Assembly (NCBI GenBank): GCA_024305405.1
Contig: JAKNDB010000018.1
Span: 675,390-739,389, forward strand
DNA length: 64,000 nucleotides
Direction: 5' to 3'
Origin: Dirofilaria immitis
Lineage: Eukaryota > Nematoda > Chromadorea > Rhabditida > Onchocercidae
Position 1 is the stretch's first letter; the number at the start of each line of letters is the position of its first letter. The position numbers and the translations under genes are program-made. The notes under the pieces are model-generated. The model had not been told where the DNA came from and did no database searches. It worked only from the letters and a program-made list of their open reading frames with translations. Of the stretch, positions 51,769 to 63,119 are shown piece by piece.

Positions 51769-52430
51769 GTGGTATTTTATGAAACGTCGCATAGCATCTT
51801 TCAGACCTTACTTAATATAGAAATACTTATAGGTACCGTTCATAAGCAGGTGAAGTTACCTAGCATCATTAAGTCATCTGTTGTTTACATAAAAGTGAAA
51901 TTTGATCTTAAAATCTGTAGTCAATCATTTCGCAAAATTAAAATGCAGGTCAACTTAGCAAAACCTTTTCTTTTGCCTACGACAGCTCAGAGCGAGTTCA
52001 TACGGCAATGTTATTCAATTATGGTTCCCTAACGATTTAGCGAATTTGACAAAGTGTGATTATATTATCGATAGTTTTCGTTTTAATTAATTCCTTCTCA
52101 ACATATTAAATTGATCTTGGCAAAGTCATATTATATCCATCGCTAAGAAATTGTTTCATTCAAACGAAATGAAAACTATATTAATGCGCAAAAAGAGAAG
52201 TTTAAAATAAAGCCATTGATTGATATTAGCTACTCTTGTTAAAATGCCTGATATGTCATTTTCAAAGCAATTGATAGTTTCAGTGTTCCAATAAAAATAT
52301 TATCCTGAAAATACAAGATACCAACCGAAAAATACGGAAGATAATAATGAATGATCATTGAGCTTGTTGAAATTAAAAATGATTCAAATGTCCTGTGCTG
52401 CAATTTCAAAATACTACAATTTGTTGTTTA
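51769..52430 (+). repeat. dispersed repeat, copies at 45.1-45.7 (inverted) and 63.1 kb
   Basis: 51870-52430 aligns with the minus strand of 45075-45690, and 51782-51890 aligns with 63120-63235 in the same orientation (GTCGCATAG, ATATA.AAATACTT, ACCTA.CATTAT.AA.TCAT.T..TGTT). It contains an 87-codon frame (51769-52032) that is not conserved in the other copies, so I do not call it a gene. Confidence 0.6.
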
Positions 52431-52584
52431 AGTTTCAATTTAATTATAAAGTTATAAAATTGATATATCATTTGTTTGCCCTATGATAAAAATGAATTCT
52501 ACTGGCCAAACACTTGGCCAGTCTTACTCAGTATTCATTTCTTCCTTTCGCGATCGATGAATCTAAAAGTTATTCTTTAATCCT

Positions 52585-53131
52585 AGATTTTTACACTGTA
52601 TGCTCGAATGAACAAATCAAATTTCGTTGGAATTATTCAACGGATAGCAAACACCACAGAAGAAAAAAGAAAAAGAAAGGTATGCTAATATGGCCGATGA
52701 CAGTAAAGATGTTTTGAACTTATTAAATGAAGCTGAAGCTGATCTCTGGAAAGCTTTCACGACAATATTGTTGGCGCCTGAGATAAGAGCATGTCTACCA
52801 GTCTGGTTAAATCAGTTAATCTATCGGAGGAAAAGTGCTGAAGCCTCTGCATGAAGTAAAGGCTTCTGTATGAAATAAATGGATTTGATCTATTGCCATC
52901 AGATCGAAATCTATTGAGAGAAGAATTATGTTAGCAATATGAGGCCAAGAAACGAATTGATAAAGAGAAATCAAGGGCCTAGATTTTTACACTGTATGCT
53001 CGAATGAACAAATCAAATTTCGTTGGAATTATTCAACGGATAGCAAACACCACAGAAGAAAAAGAAAAAGAAAGGTATGCTAATATGGCCGATGACAGTA
53101 AAGATGTTTTGAACTTATTAAATGAAGCTGG
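52585..53131 (+). repeat. direct duplication of about 150 bp, spacing 396 bp
   Basis: 52585-52735 and 52981-53130 are identical by eye except for one A in an A6 versus A5 run (GAAGAAAAAAG versus GAAGAAAAAG). The A5 copy keeps the Gag-like frame open; the A6 copy shifts it. The near-identity implies a recent duplication or an assembly duplication. Confidence 0.85.
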
Positions 53132-53852
53132 AGAAGCTGTCATAACATTAAATATTTGTCATGTTGATTATGAATTAGCTTTGCAAAGATTAAGTCAGTG
53201 AAAAAAAAGTCACCTTTACAAAAAGATTCATATCCTGCAATTTTTTTCCAGCTTTGAAATATAAATTTGCCCATAACTGGTGGTAGCAAAGTTTAGTGGC
53301 GATCTAAAACCATGGAAACAATTTTGGAATAATTTCATCTCCAAAATATTCCGGACATCCGGAGATTGAATTACTTGATGTCTCGGCTCAAAAGAGATGC
53401 TCTATTACCTGTGAAAGATTATGATATCACTCCGAAGAATTATGATGTCACAAGAGATATTTTAAGGAGAAATCAACCACTGAAACAATGAAAAGGATTT
53501 TACCATGGCTGGATGCTATAGGTGAGAATTTACAGTATTTTAGTACAGAAGTCGTTATTGAAAGTAAAATTACCTACGAGGATATTAGATAAAGTGTACA
53601 TGAAGCAAAAAAATAACAAGAAAATTCGACGGTGTATGATTGAGACAATTCCTGATAGAACAAGAAAAAGAAGAATATTCAGTGGAAAGCAACCACTAGT
53701 TAAAATTCAAACAAAACGAGTTTCATATAGTACTAATCAAATAGGGCAAATATCAACTGATATCAAAAAAGAGAGTTATTGTTTTTCAAACAAATTATCA
53801 TTGAAATCACAAGAACCAAAGAATTAGTAATTGTTTTATTCGGAATTTAATA
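52585..53852 (+). mobile_element. degenerate BEL/Pao-type retroelement: Gag and C-terminal remnants
   Basis: Three separated coding remnants. At 52585-52855 and 52981-53200 are two copies of a Gag-like N-terminus (MADDSKDVLNLLNEA...). At 53287-53500 is a piece with the hallmark of the DUF1759-type domain of Pao elements (KFSGDLKPWKQFWNNF, then across frame changes LKRDALLPVKDYDI, PKNYDVTRDILR). At 53795-53852 is the C-terminal block (EITRTKELVI... then stop) found also at 44.6 and 27.4 kb. No protease, reverse transcriptase or integrase is left. Several frame shifts and stops make it inactive. Confidence 0.75.
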
Positions 53853-53864
53853 TTGCTGAGTATA

Positions 53865-54300
53865 TGTTGTATATGCGGATTTATTATGTAATTGTAAAAT
53901 GTAAACTAAAATTCTCGCTTATTACATCAATCGGCTCCATTCAACACGTGCTAACAAAGGCGCTATTTCTTGTAGAAAAACAAAAAAAAAAACTATACCA
54001 AGATCCTCCTCCTCTGCGTACCAAATTTTTGAAGGATGTGCTTCAATGAGCTTGGTTGGATGGGCATGCCGGGCTTTATTTGATTTTTCTCTTCCTTTGA
54101 GTTACGATATCATCATTAAAATTGTCTTATCGATATCACTGAATTTGTTTTTATTGATATTTTAAGCGCTGCGTCTTTTGTTGCATTATCAAATTTATCG
54201 TACTAAAGATTTTATACCCAAGTTTGAGGTGCTATCTATTGAAAGGCAGAAAGAACCCTTAATCTTTTCACGATAGAAGAAGATCGGCGACAAGAGTAAT
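53865..54300 (+). mobile_element. LTR-like repeat plus leader block
   Basis: LTR 53865-54228 (TGTTGTATATGCGG... to ...ACCCAAGTTTGAG), directly after the C-terminal coding remnant. It is followed by a leader block 54229-54300 (GTGCTATCTATTGAAAGGCA, AGATCGGCGACAAGAG) that is shared with 44093-44160 and 63240-63323 on the minus strand. Internal sequence on both sides of the LTR again indicates head-to-tail elements. Confidence 0.65.
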
Positions 54301-54579
54301 AATTAGAGTTTCAAACATTATTGGGGAAGACAGCATTATAAAACATTATATAAGGTCGGAAAGAGAAGCCCAGTGATTATCAGAATTACTGAAATCAATC
54401 AATATAAACTTTGTCAGTTTTAACGGAAATACGCATTTCTTAATACTGCATCCATATAAATGTGAAAGTTAATTGTCCAAGTTACTGCCGATTTCAATAT
54501 GAATAGGTACTACCGATTTCAAATTCGATGCCACATTATGATGAGGATACATTTCAATACATTGAAATTACCTTTACTG

Positions 54580-54708
54580 TCATGTCTACTTGGAATGCTG
54601 TACATTCCATGTGTTATTACATTTAATGGTGTTTCGTATTTGTGTACCAGTAAATAGATATTGCTCGCTCTAACACTATATAACATGGAATTTGATTAAA
54701 TCACATGG
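54580..54708 (+). pseudogene. relic exon 6 of a third srx-like receptor
   Basis: The reading SCLLGMLYIPCVITFNGVSY matches exon 6 of receptor B (SCILGLLYISCTVTFNVAPH) and receptor A, at the same start codon TCA and ending near a donor-like ATGG|GTAAAC. An in-frame TAG follows CTSK, the acceptor AG has become TG, and no neighbouring exons are recognisable. It shows that the receptor cluster once had at least three members. Confidence 0.75.
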
Positions 54709-54852
54709 GTAAACTTTTTCGTTTCAGACTCAAAAATCAGAAATCTTATTGATCTTTCAATGAAGCTTCGAGATTCTATTCGCTAGCAATTTAATAACAT
54801 ATCTTTGTGAACTAAGCTAACTGCTGACTGTTTTAAATTCCTAAATTTGCAT

Positions 54853-55928
54853 TTTTTTCTCGTAATTCTTTTCGTTGAATGGGTTTTCAAATTTATGCAA
54901 GCGCCAATTTCTAAAATGAGTGCATCTTGCTTTTTTAAATAATTTCATATATTATTGAATCCACTTTAACTATTGCTTCCAGATTAATCCTGATTTTCAG
55001 TGGAACACGATCCGGACAACAAATGTTTGTATAGTGCTAGGGACATCACCTTCAATCTTGAATCGATTGCAAAATAAGAGAGGGTGGTGAAATTGTGTGC
55101 TTCATGCATGTGATGAATCGTCACTCGTCATGTAGTTTAACTCATTAATTTGTGATGAAATACAATCTGACATACTAATTATATAGTGATAAATCGACTA
55201 ACATACTAACTCGTTAAGGTTTTCTGCAATATCAGTCGAATTGGCACCCTGAAAGATACGAAAAAAACACATGATTAATACCTTTTAAAAGAAATATGTA
55301 ATGAAATAAGATATTCAATAGAAAAATACGAAACTTTCAGTTGAAATAAAAAGATCCTTGGCACTGAGGATATCTTAATTTTGTTTTTTTGTTGTTTTTC
55401 TCGAATTTTTCGTTGAATGGGTTTTCAAATTTATGCAAGCGCCAATTTCTAAAATGAGTGCATCTTGCTTTTTAAATAATTTCATATATTATTGAATCCA
55501 CTTTAACTATTGCTTCCAGATTAATCCTGATTTTCAGTGGAACACGATCCGGACAACAAATGTTTGTATAGTGCTAGGGACATCACCTTCAATCTTGAAT
55601 CGATTGCAAAATAAGAGAGGTGGTGAAATTGTGTGCTTCATGCATGTGATGAATCGTCACTCGTCATGTAGTTTAACTCATTAATTTGTGATGAAATACA
55701 ATCTGACATACTAATTATATAGTGATAAATCGACTAACATACTAACTCGTTAAGGTTTTCTGCAATATCAGTCGAATTGGCACCCTGAAAGATACGAAAA
55801 AACACATGATTAATACCTTTTAAAAGAAATATGTAATGAAATAAGATATTCAATAGAAAAATACGAAACTTTCAGTTGAAATAAAAGATCCTTGGCACTG
55901 AGGATATCTTAATTTTGTTTTTTTTGTT
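54853..55928. repeat. tandem duplication, period 538 bp
   Basis: Copy 1 about 54853-55393, copy 2 about 55392-55928. Between TTCGTTGAATGGG and the final TTTTGTT I see no base substitution. The differences are run lengths only: T6/T5 (54931/55469), G3/G2 (55082/55619), A7/A6 (55261/55797), A5/A4 (about 55348/55882) and T7/T8 (55384/55917). Only the first few bases before TTCGTTG carry substitutions. No coding content. Confidence 0.92.
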
Positions 55929-55929
55929 A

Positions 55930-57430
55930 GAAATTTCGCATATATTTCTTGAAGAAATTTGAATAGATAGATCTGATCAGATCTGACCAATTTGAAGATT
56001 TGATTATTTGCGATTTTATGAATTCTTGCTGTACTTTTTTAGGATTTTTTTGACAGAAAAGGAATAATTACCGTGTAAACTTTTTCTATTTCATAAAGAA
56101 ATAACAAATTTCTCAAATCATTTATCGATATTATCTGTTGTTTACATGAAGACGAGGAGGCCGTAAGAAAATCAATTACATATTGCGCAAATTTTCTGGG
56201 CTTAAATTTTTATGAATGAATGTCAATCACCGAAAAAGAAATCAAAAAAATCAGTTTGTTTTGCCTTTATAGTAATTAGAAATAGAAAGACTTTCTATTT
56301 ACATAAAAATAAATATTGACATTGTCATTTCTCAAATCCTTCTCGTCGCAGATTCCTGAATATCTCTTAATGGCTGTTTAAAGTTTTGAAAATTTTTAGA
56401 AGTTATGAGTATATTGGCACATCGAAATAGAAGATTTTTTTTTCTTGAAACATAGAAATAAAAATTTCTAATATTCATGGAAATAGAATCTTCCATGAGC
56501 AATAAAATCCAGGAAGTACTGGGCTTTGCTATGCTGTCGTAATTCATTTGCATAAGTAGTTTCGGTATCTCTTCCTGATTTCGGCACTTAGTGCAAACTA
56601 TGAATCTTTCACTTCATACGATCTAGTAATATTTAATATTCAGCAAGTTTTATAAGAAATTTATTCTGCTTTGCTGCTTTAATGTGCAACAAAATTTGTT
56701 GAAGTTAAAATTTAATTTAGAAAATTAGAGAGATTGTCATAATCACATTCGATTCAAGATAGTCAAATGATTTGATTTAATGAATCAATGTATTAATTGA
56801 TAAAGATAGAAAAAATAACTGAATCATTAATTTCATCCAAAAATCCTTTTTAATTCTTTCATCAATATTTCGGGATTCAAATATCGAAATTGATCTTTTT
56901 ACTTTGAAGTTCCATTTTAATGCTTTCAAGTTCATAAAAATATATTTTCTCCTCAACGTTCGTTGTGGAAATTTCTTTTTCCATTATAAGTTCAAGTTTA
57001 TTTAAAAATTATCAAATTATCATTGTAACTAAAATTCTCTTTCGAAGACAGTTGCACGTTTTCTAAATTTCCTCTTTTCCAGACTTTCTCCAATTTTTAT
57101 TTGTCGATTCATCGGATGAATGATCCGAATTTTTCACCGGCACTATTTCTTTTGAAAATTATAATAAAAACGCAGCAGCATAAAATACAAAGTGAGATAT
57201 GCCATCGAATTATCTAAACTGTATTGCATACATTACACATTTCATTTGTAGGTTACTAAGAAGCATACTAAAATATCGCAATAACGGCGATTAAATTTAT
57301 TTTGACCCATAACATTTACAATTACATTTCTTATTGACTCTGTATCACAGGATATACTATTCATCACTGAATTAAATATTTACTTAAAATAGTACACCCA
57401 AAATTTCTAAACATGAACTATTTTTGACAT
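55930..57430. other. intergenic
   Basis: No gene is recognised. A minus-strand frame at 56332-56553 has weak similarity in position and composition to 50782-50973, possibly old duplicated flank of the receptor genes. CGATTCATCGGATGAATGATCCG (57103-57125) is a small imperfect palindrome. Confidence 0.4.
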
Positions 57431-57434
57431 TACT

Positions 57435-57634
57435 GCAAGGCGCAAGGCGGGTTATAGAGTTGAGCAAAATTAACATCCTTTTTATTTATGTTCAACCATT
57501 CTTTTAACTTTTTCTATTACTATTTCAGCAAGTTGCACGTGTCGGTAAGCAAGTTCAACAAATGTAAAGCTCACTACCTCACCCTTCACAGAACGCATCA
57601 TATCCGTTACTTCCTCAGGTCTTTCATTTAACGG
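57435..57634 (-). pseudogene. rho: bacterial rho fragment (Wolbachia-type nuclear insertion)
   Basis: Minus strand: [49 protein letters not shown], then a stop. After a shift of frame ILLNSITRLA continues. This is the core of transcription-termination factor Rho (DERPEEVTxM...VKGEVxxSTFDEPxxRHVQxAExVIEKAKRxVEHKKDVxILLDSITRLAR). STFDEP has become FTFVEL, and the Walker B Asp of LLDSITR is Asn. With a stop, frame changes and only about 65 codons of roughly 420, it is a dead fragment. It lies between receptor relics and receptor B, with higher G+C than its flanks. Confidence 0.9.
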
Positions 57635-57639
57635 AGATT

Positions 57640-58300
57640 AAATTTAGCACAGACAATGTTTATTGCAAGAATCGAAATTCAGCTATACTTTATTTAATAT
57701 TATCAATAAAGTGCTGCAAAGCCAAGAACTTCAAAAATTCTAAAAACAAAGGTAATTTTTTCCTAAATCTTGAGTTCCTTGTGACTGATTTAGCCTTATT
57801 TCAAATTTATTCTACTTTTTCCTACTGTTGTTTTAGATCCTAGCAAATTAAAAGCAAATTTTGAGTGGTCTCTATCTAAATAGAAAAAATAGAAAAATAG
57901 CTTTGTTGGAGCAATAATCCTGAAATAAACTTACCGGCGATTATATTCTTGAAATTTTGGCTAAATCAAAGATAAAAATACCAATGAATATTTCGATTCC
58001 TTTCTTCATTTAATTTAGGATAATAATTTTGATTGAGAAAATGCAAAAACATCAGTAATCCTACAAATTTAATTTTAAATTCAACTTCAAAAAGCTTCTA
58101 GCGAATGAAAATAAGGGGTAATAATATACCTTTGCACTTGCTCTTTTCATTTCTCCTTTGGCTTTATTGCTCTTGGTTTTATCTTGTTTAGTAATGCTTG
58201 TCAAACCAAAATAAAGGAAAAGATTAAAATGAGCCTATCGAATATAACTTAATTTTTAAAATTGATTGTATTTTTGGTCGATTTCTTCAAATATTCCACA
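57640..58300. other. upstream region of receptor B
   Basis: No gene is confirmed. A minus-strand Lys-rich frame with a donor-like end (58207-58131; ITKQDKTKSNKAKGEMKRAS) is unassigned. The last 60 bp resemble the 5' flank of receptor A. Confidence 0.4.
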
Positions 58301-60590
58301 ATGCCCGAAAATACTGATTTGGAAGACGAAATTGCAATGATTTGTATTGCCGTGGTTAGTATTACATCGATCAAACTAATTAATTTAATTTAAGCAGACA
58401 GAAAAGTGAGAACTCGTGGTGAATGGAAAAGTAATTGCTATACTCCTCCTTTTAATAGGCATTGTAAGGAACATCAATATTTCTAAAGAATATTGAAATT
58501 ATTGATATTAGGGATTAAAAACTGTGATCTATGGATTATTATTTTCAAATACTTAATAAAACTTTTAAAATAATCAATTTCATTCTTTTAATCATAGGTA
58601 GCAATCTTTGGACTGATAAGCAATGGCTTATCCCTATATTTAACGCGCACAAGATCACGCTTTCGTAATGCTTTTGGGATTTTATGCAGCAGCTTCTTAC
58701 TCTGTAATTTACAAGCTATATTTATTCTCCTTACCTGGTGTACTATTGTCCTGCATGTGTAAGTTTCATTCGCCTTACGAATAAATTTTCGTTTTTCTCA
58801 AAACTTTTTTCTCTTCATCAATTTGAATGATTTTTATTTTAGAAAATCTCAGGTATTAACGTCGCCAACAATGTTTTTTGTACGACTAATTGGCGTCTTA
58901 GTAAATGGGGCATGGTTTGGATCGATTACAGCGCATTTTTTTACCGCCCTTAATAGATTTTGTGCTTTCGTCTACGCAACGAAATATAACCGATTATGGT
59001 CAGAATCGAAAGCTTTAATCATTGGAATCAGTTCATGGGCTTGTGGAATACTCTTCTCTATCCAGCATTTACATAGCAAGTTTAGAAATTATGATATAAA
59101 TTATTGAATTCATATTGCCAATTATCTTTTAATTTTTTATTTTTCCGTAACGAGGAATTATTCATTGAAAATTAAAAGTATAGAAGAAAATTCGGATAAA
59201 CTATATAATATTTAATAACAGTTGTTTTAATTAGAACAGCTTATTCTGTAAGCTTGTATTAATCAAATACCACAACCTATCACATAGCTCTGATAAAGAA
59301 TTCGCATCATTCTGCAAACTTAAACAAAATGTCATCCTTCAGAATTCTGGGAATTGATTCCAGATATTACTAATTATGTATTTCATTCATATATTTTAGC
59401 AAATTTGAATATCTGTATTTTGAATTAATAAATTTTTTTCCAGAAGAATGTTCATTTGTATTTAATCAATGTTCAAATTATCGTTTTTCTTATCAAGATT
59501 CTTTTATTGCTACAATATGTGCCAATGTGGATACAGCAGTGACAGTAGCAATAGTAATGGCAATGGCATGCATCGATCTTACAACTTTGATCAAAATATT
59601 TTCATATCGTAGAGTAAGTTTACTTCTGAAAAACAATTGCATTTGTAATTTAATACATTTTGTATTAAATATATTCACACTAGTACAGTACTTATGCATC
59701 AAGTGACAGTGGGCCAAATTACAGTGATTTGAATATAACTTTCTAAATGTTTTCTTCTTGTATTTCAGGCAATGCGAAGAAATGCGACTGTGTCAACTGA
59801 TGGTGCCATTAGCGAAAGAGAAATATTGTTCTTTAAACAGGTAGAAACAGAAATTTGAGCCGTTGAGCAAAGAAAGGGCCTTATAAAAAAAAAACTCAAA
59901 TGATTGTTAAAATTTCTCGAAATAATCGATATAACTTCTGTTTCTTATCATATTGAATTTTTTAAAGTTTGCGGATATTGGTTATCTATGTATAATGAAG
60001 ATGTGAAATTATTATTATAGTCATGCATACTTGGTCTACTGTATATCTCATGCACTGTAACATTTAATGTTGCTCCACATGCGTTTAACGATAGGTGGGT
60101 TTTATTTGCTACAAGCACAATAACATGGATTATGACGCAATCACTGGATGGGTAAGCAATATTTCGTCGTTTTTAATTATAAAAAAATATCAAAATATTT
60201 ATTAGTCTTCCGACGTAGCCTTAAATTGCATTGTTTTTATAGCAATGTAATATTTTCATATTAGACAATATTACTGGTAGTTTTTCTATTTAAATTTTTT
60301 CTTTCATTTTTTAGATTTTTCATTCATCTATTTTAATATTCATAGTAAGAATTATTATGTTTAAAAAATTTATGCATCTAACTTTTTAAGATTAATTATA
60401 TGTATATATATTATATTATATTATATTATGTTATATTCAATTTCAATGATCGCACAAGTGATATCATTCGATTTTCAGATTAACCTTTTTGATTTTCAAC
60501 CGTACCATTATTTGCAAGAAAGATTTCAGTATTATAAGAACAGCACCAGCTACAAATTTGAATTGGATACATACTAATACAAGGCAATGA
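58301..60590 (+). CDS. srx-like seven-helix chemoreceptor B (intact)
   Basis: Seven exons: 58301-58354, 58598-58758, 58843-59075, 59444-59613, 59769-59840, 60021-60151 and 60479-60590, giving 310 residues with no interruption. The start is MPENTDLEDEIAM. TM1 is about 10-30 (FGLISNGLSLYL). The family signature is RFRNAFGILCSSFLLCNLQ in TM2. TM3 ends in HFFTALNRFCAFVYATKYN (DRY-equivalent NRF). TM4 is GISSWACGIL, extracellular cysteines are in ECSFVFNQCSNY, then TM5 (VTVAIVMAMACIDLTTLIKI), TM6 (SCILGLLYISCTVTFNV) and TM7 (TITWIMTQSLDGLTFLIFNR). The fold fits the nematode 7TM_GPCR_Srx group; srsx or a sister group cannot be excluded. Intron 3 uses a GC donor (CATA|GCAAGT): a GT donor nearby would put the next exon out of frame. 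It is 8.8 kb from paralogue A in the same orientation. Confidence 0.9.
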
Positions 60591-60599
60591 ATTGAATAT

Positions 60600-63115
60600 T
60601 TATTATCTCTTATAGTTACATCACATTTAGAACTTTGAGGATGGGAAAATTAATAATGCAATGCTAATATTTATTTTCTTGCAGCCTCCTTTATGCTCTT
60701 TTTTTCAATTTGGCATTCCAAGTGATCTAATTAAAGATATGACTAATTATTTATAAAAGGGCAAAAAATATTTAATTTATCGATAAGTGGCATTCATCAA
60801 AAACAAACAGGCCTAATCTCATAGTGGAAAATCCCGGCGCTTAATAAATTAATTCTCGACTAAACTTATATTTTCTTTTTTGTTATTGAAAGGTTATGAG
60901 TAATGCTAATATAATGAAGATTTATTTAGAATCACTTTGCAATCTTACATTCTAGGTAAATTTTTATAAAAATGAATGAAATGCTTTTCGTAAAAAATGG
61001 AATTTTTTGAAAAGTTTTGAAGGCAACCTTTATGTGCATTAAATGCATTTGTCAAATATCCAATAGAAATTCTTAAAAGCCATTTAATTTATTCATTCTT
61101 CAAAATGCATAAGTGAAATGATAATATGAAAGTCTTGCATCCTACTACTATTATTTGCAAATATTAATAATAATAAATTCTTTTGATACTTCTTCGTATT
61201 AACTTCTTTCACCTAATTTACTGTTACAAGACATTTTACCATATTAATTCAACATTGAAGATTTGGTAAAACGAATCGAATTTGTTTGTAATATACTTGT
61301 GATATATTTGTGACAAATTTGTAAGCTCTTGGAAATGAATTTATTTTTAGGTTTTCTTTCTACATTAAACTTGAAAAATAACACTGTTTTCCTAATTATA
61401 AAATATATAAACATTTGCTAAATGACCTTTAAAACTGTATTTCACTATTTATGACATCTAATATGTTCAAAAGAAATTTCGATGCAATAATTAATATTAT
61501 TTATGTGTAAATTTTAATTTTACATATATAAAAATCTTGCCAAAATTAAAAATTTTGTGGCCATAATTATTTCGCAAACATATGCCTTACTCTTGCACTG
61601 AATATTCTTCGCAAAATTTTGATAGTTTGCATTGTTTTAAAAGCGAGCAATGAATTTTTGATAATTATACTTTTATCTATGAATTGACATTTCCCATTGT
61701 TTATTAAAGATAAAGATAAATAAAAATTCCATCTTTTCTTCTTTAATTTATTATATATGATACTATGGTTCCACGAAAGTCAGTTTTTCATCGACTTGTT
61801 ACGCAGTTAAAAAGCAACAGAATAAATCTGAGAAATAATTCTCACGTATCAACTTTGATCAAAAATGAGGAGGAAATCCTCACCTGTCCAATAGAGTAAT
61901 GTAGTGTGATTGCATTCGATGCGATCAACTAATAATATTTAATAAAACCTACAATTTTTAAATTAATTTAGCTTATTATTAATGTAGACATGAGGGACAC
62001 TATTATTATTATTAACATAGACATGACGGAAAATTAACAGTTCTGGTTATCAAGCAAACTTGTCTATTTAATCTCTTTATGAAATTTTCGTCGATAGAAG
62101 ACATTTTGAATTTCCATTCGTTATCTTCGTGAAGAACAAAAATCTCTTTCTTTGATAACACTAACGATAAAGACAGTCATATTTTTTAATACTTGAAATA
62201 TTTAGACCTAATCTTTGGGGAAAAAATATACATGAAAAATCTTATTATTTATATCAGTGTGTAATGAATTTCTGAACTAATCACTTGCCAAAAGTAAATT
62301 TACTTTGTGTATGCAAGTATTTTAGTAAAAGCAATGAAATCGATGCATACTGTTGGAGTTACTACTCTTATCGATGCAAAGAATCGGCGCATATATTATC
62401 ATAGAAAGAATTTCGATGGAGAAGTATAGTGTCGAAAAAACCGAAATAATTTATTAAATTCAAAATATTCCTATAATCCATATTTGTATTTGCAATGTTT
62501 GTTATGGAAATTTTTTATATTGATTAACGTCAAACAACACTTTTATACTTTCGGCATCATCTTTTGACAGAACAGATGATCGTCAGTTAACCTTTGAGCT
62601 CATCGATTGCATGTTAAATGATTTACAACAACCTAATTCATTGTAAGTTTAAAATGAAGGAGTGTTTAACGATCGTCTGAACATAAGCTTCTTTTGTTTT
62701 AGATAATTCCAATCAGAACAATCAAAAAGAAATTTTCGTCTCTGATTATCTTATTTACTACTGTCAATCTTCTTCGAAGAATAAATTCTTATAATTTGTC
62801 TGTGAAACAAATCAAATAAAAAGAAGTTTCGCAACATATAGCTCGAATGTTTCATTAAATACAAATGAACATTCTTCTGTAAACAAAATTACCTATAAAA
62901 TACTTTTGCATAAATTTACTAAAAGGAATCGATGTAAGTGGTTTATATAACCAGTTCTAGTCTAAAATGAACTATTGAAGAACAGCATCTGGTCGGAATT
63001 TATTCAACAAAATAGAAGATACTGCCTCTATTGACTATCGGAACCGCCTATATTGACTCTATTGACTAAAAGATAACCGTCTCAATTGACCTGCTCAAGA
63101 TCACTATTACCTTAT
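60600..63115. other. intergenic downstream of receptor B
   Basis: No gene or RNA is recognised. Sequence is AT-rich with small palindromes (GAGGAAATCCTC, 61869-61880) and a repeated ACTATTATTATT/CATAGACATGACGG area near 61980-62030. Confidence 0.45.
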
Positions 63116-63119
63116 TTAA

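Noticed and set aside
51769..52032. 87-residue plus-strand frame
   Set aside because: Inside a dispersed repeat whose other copies (45 and 63 kb) do not keep the frame.
58131..58207. Lys-rich minus-strand stretch as another bacterial relic
   Set aside because: Low-complexity composition, no recognisable family, only 25 codons.
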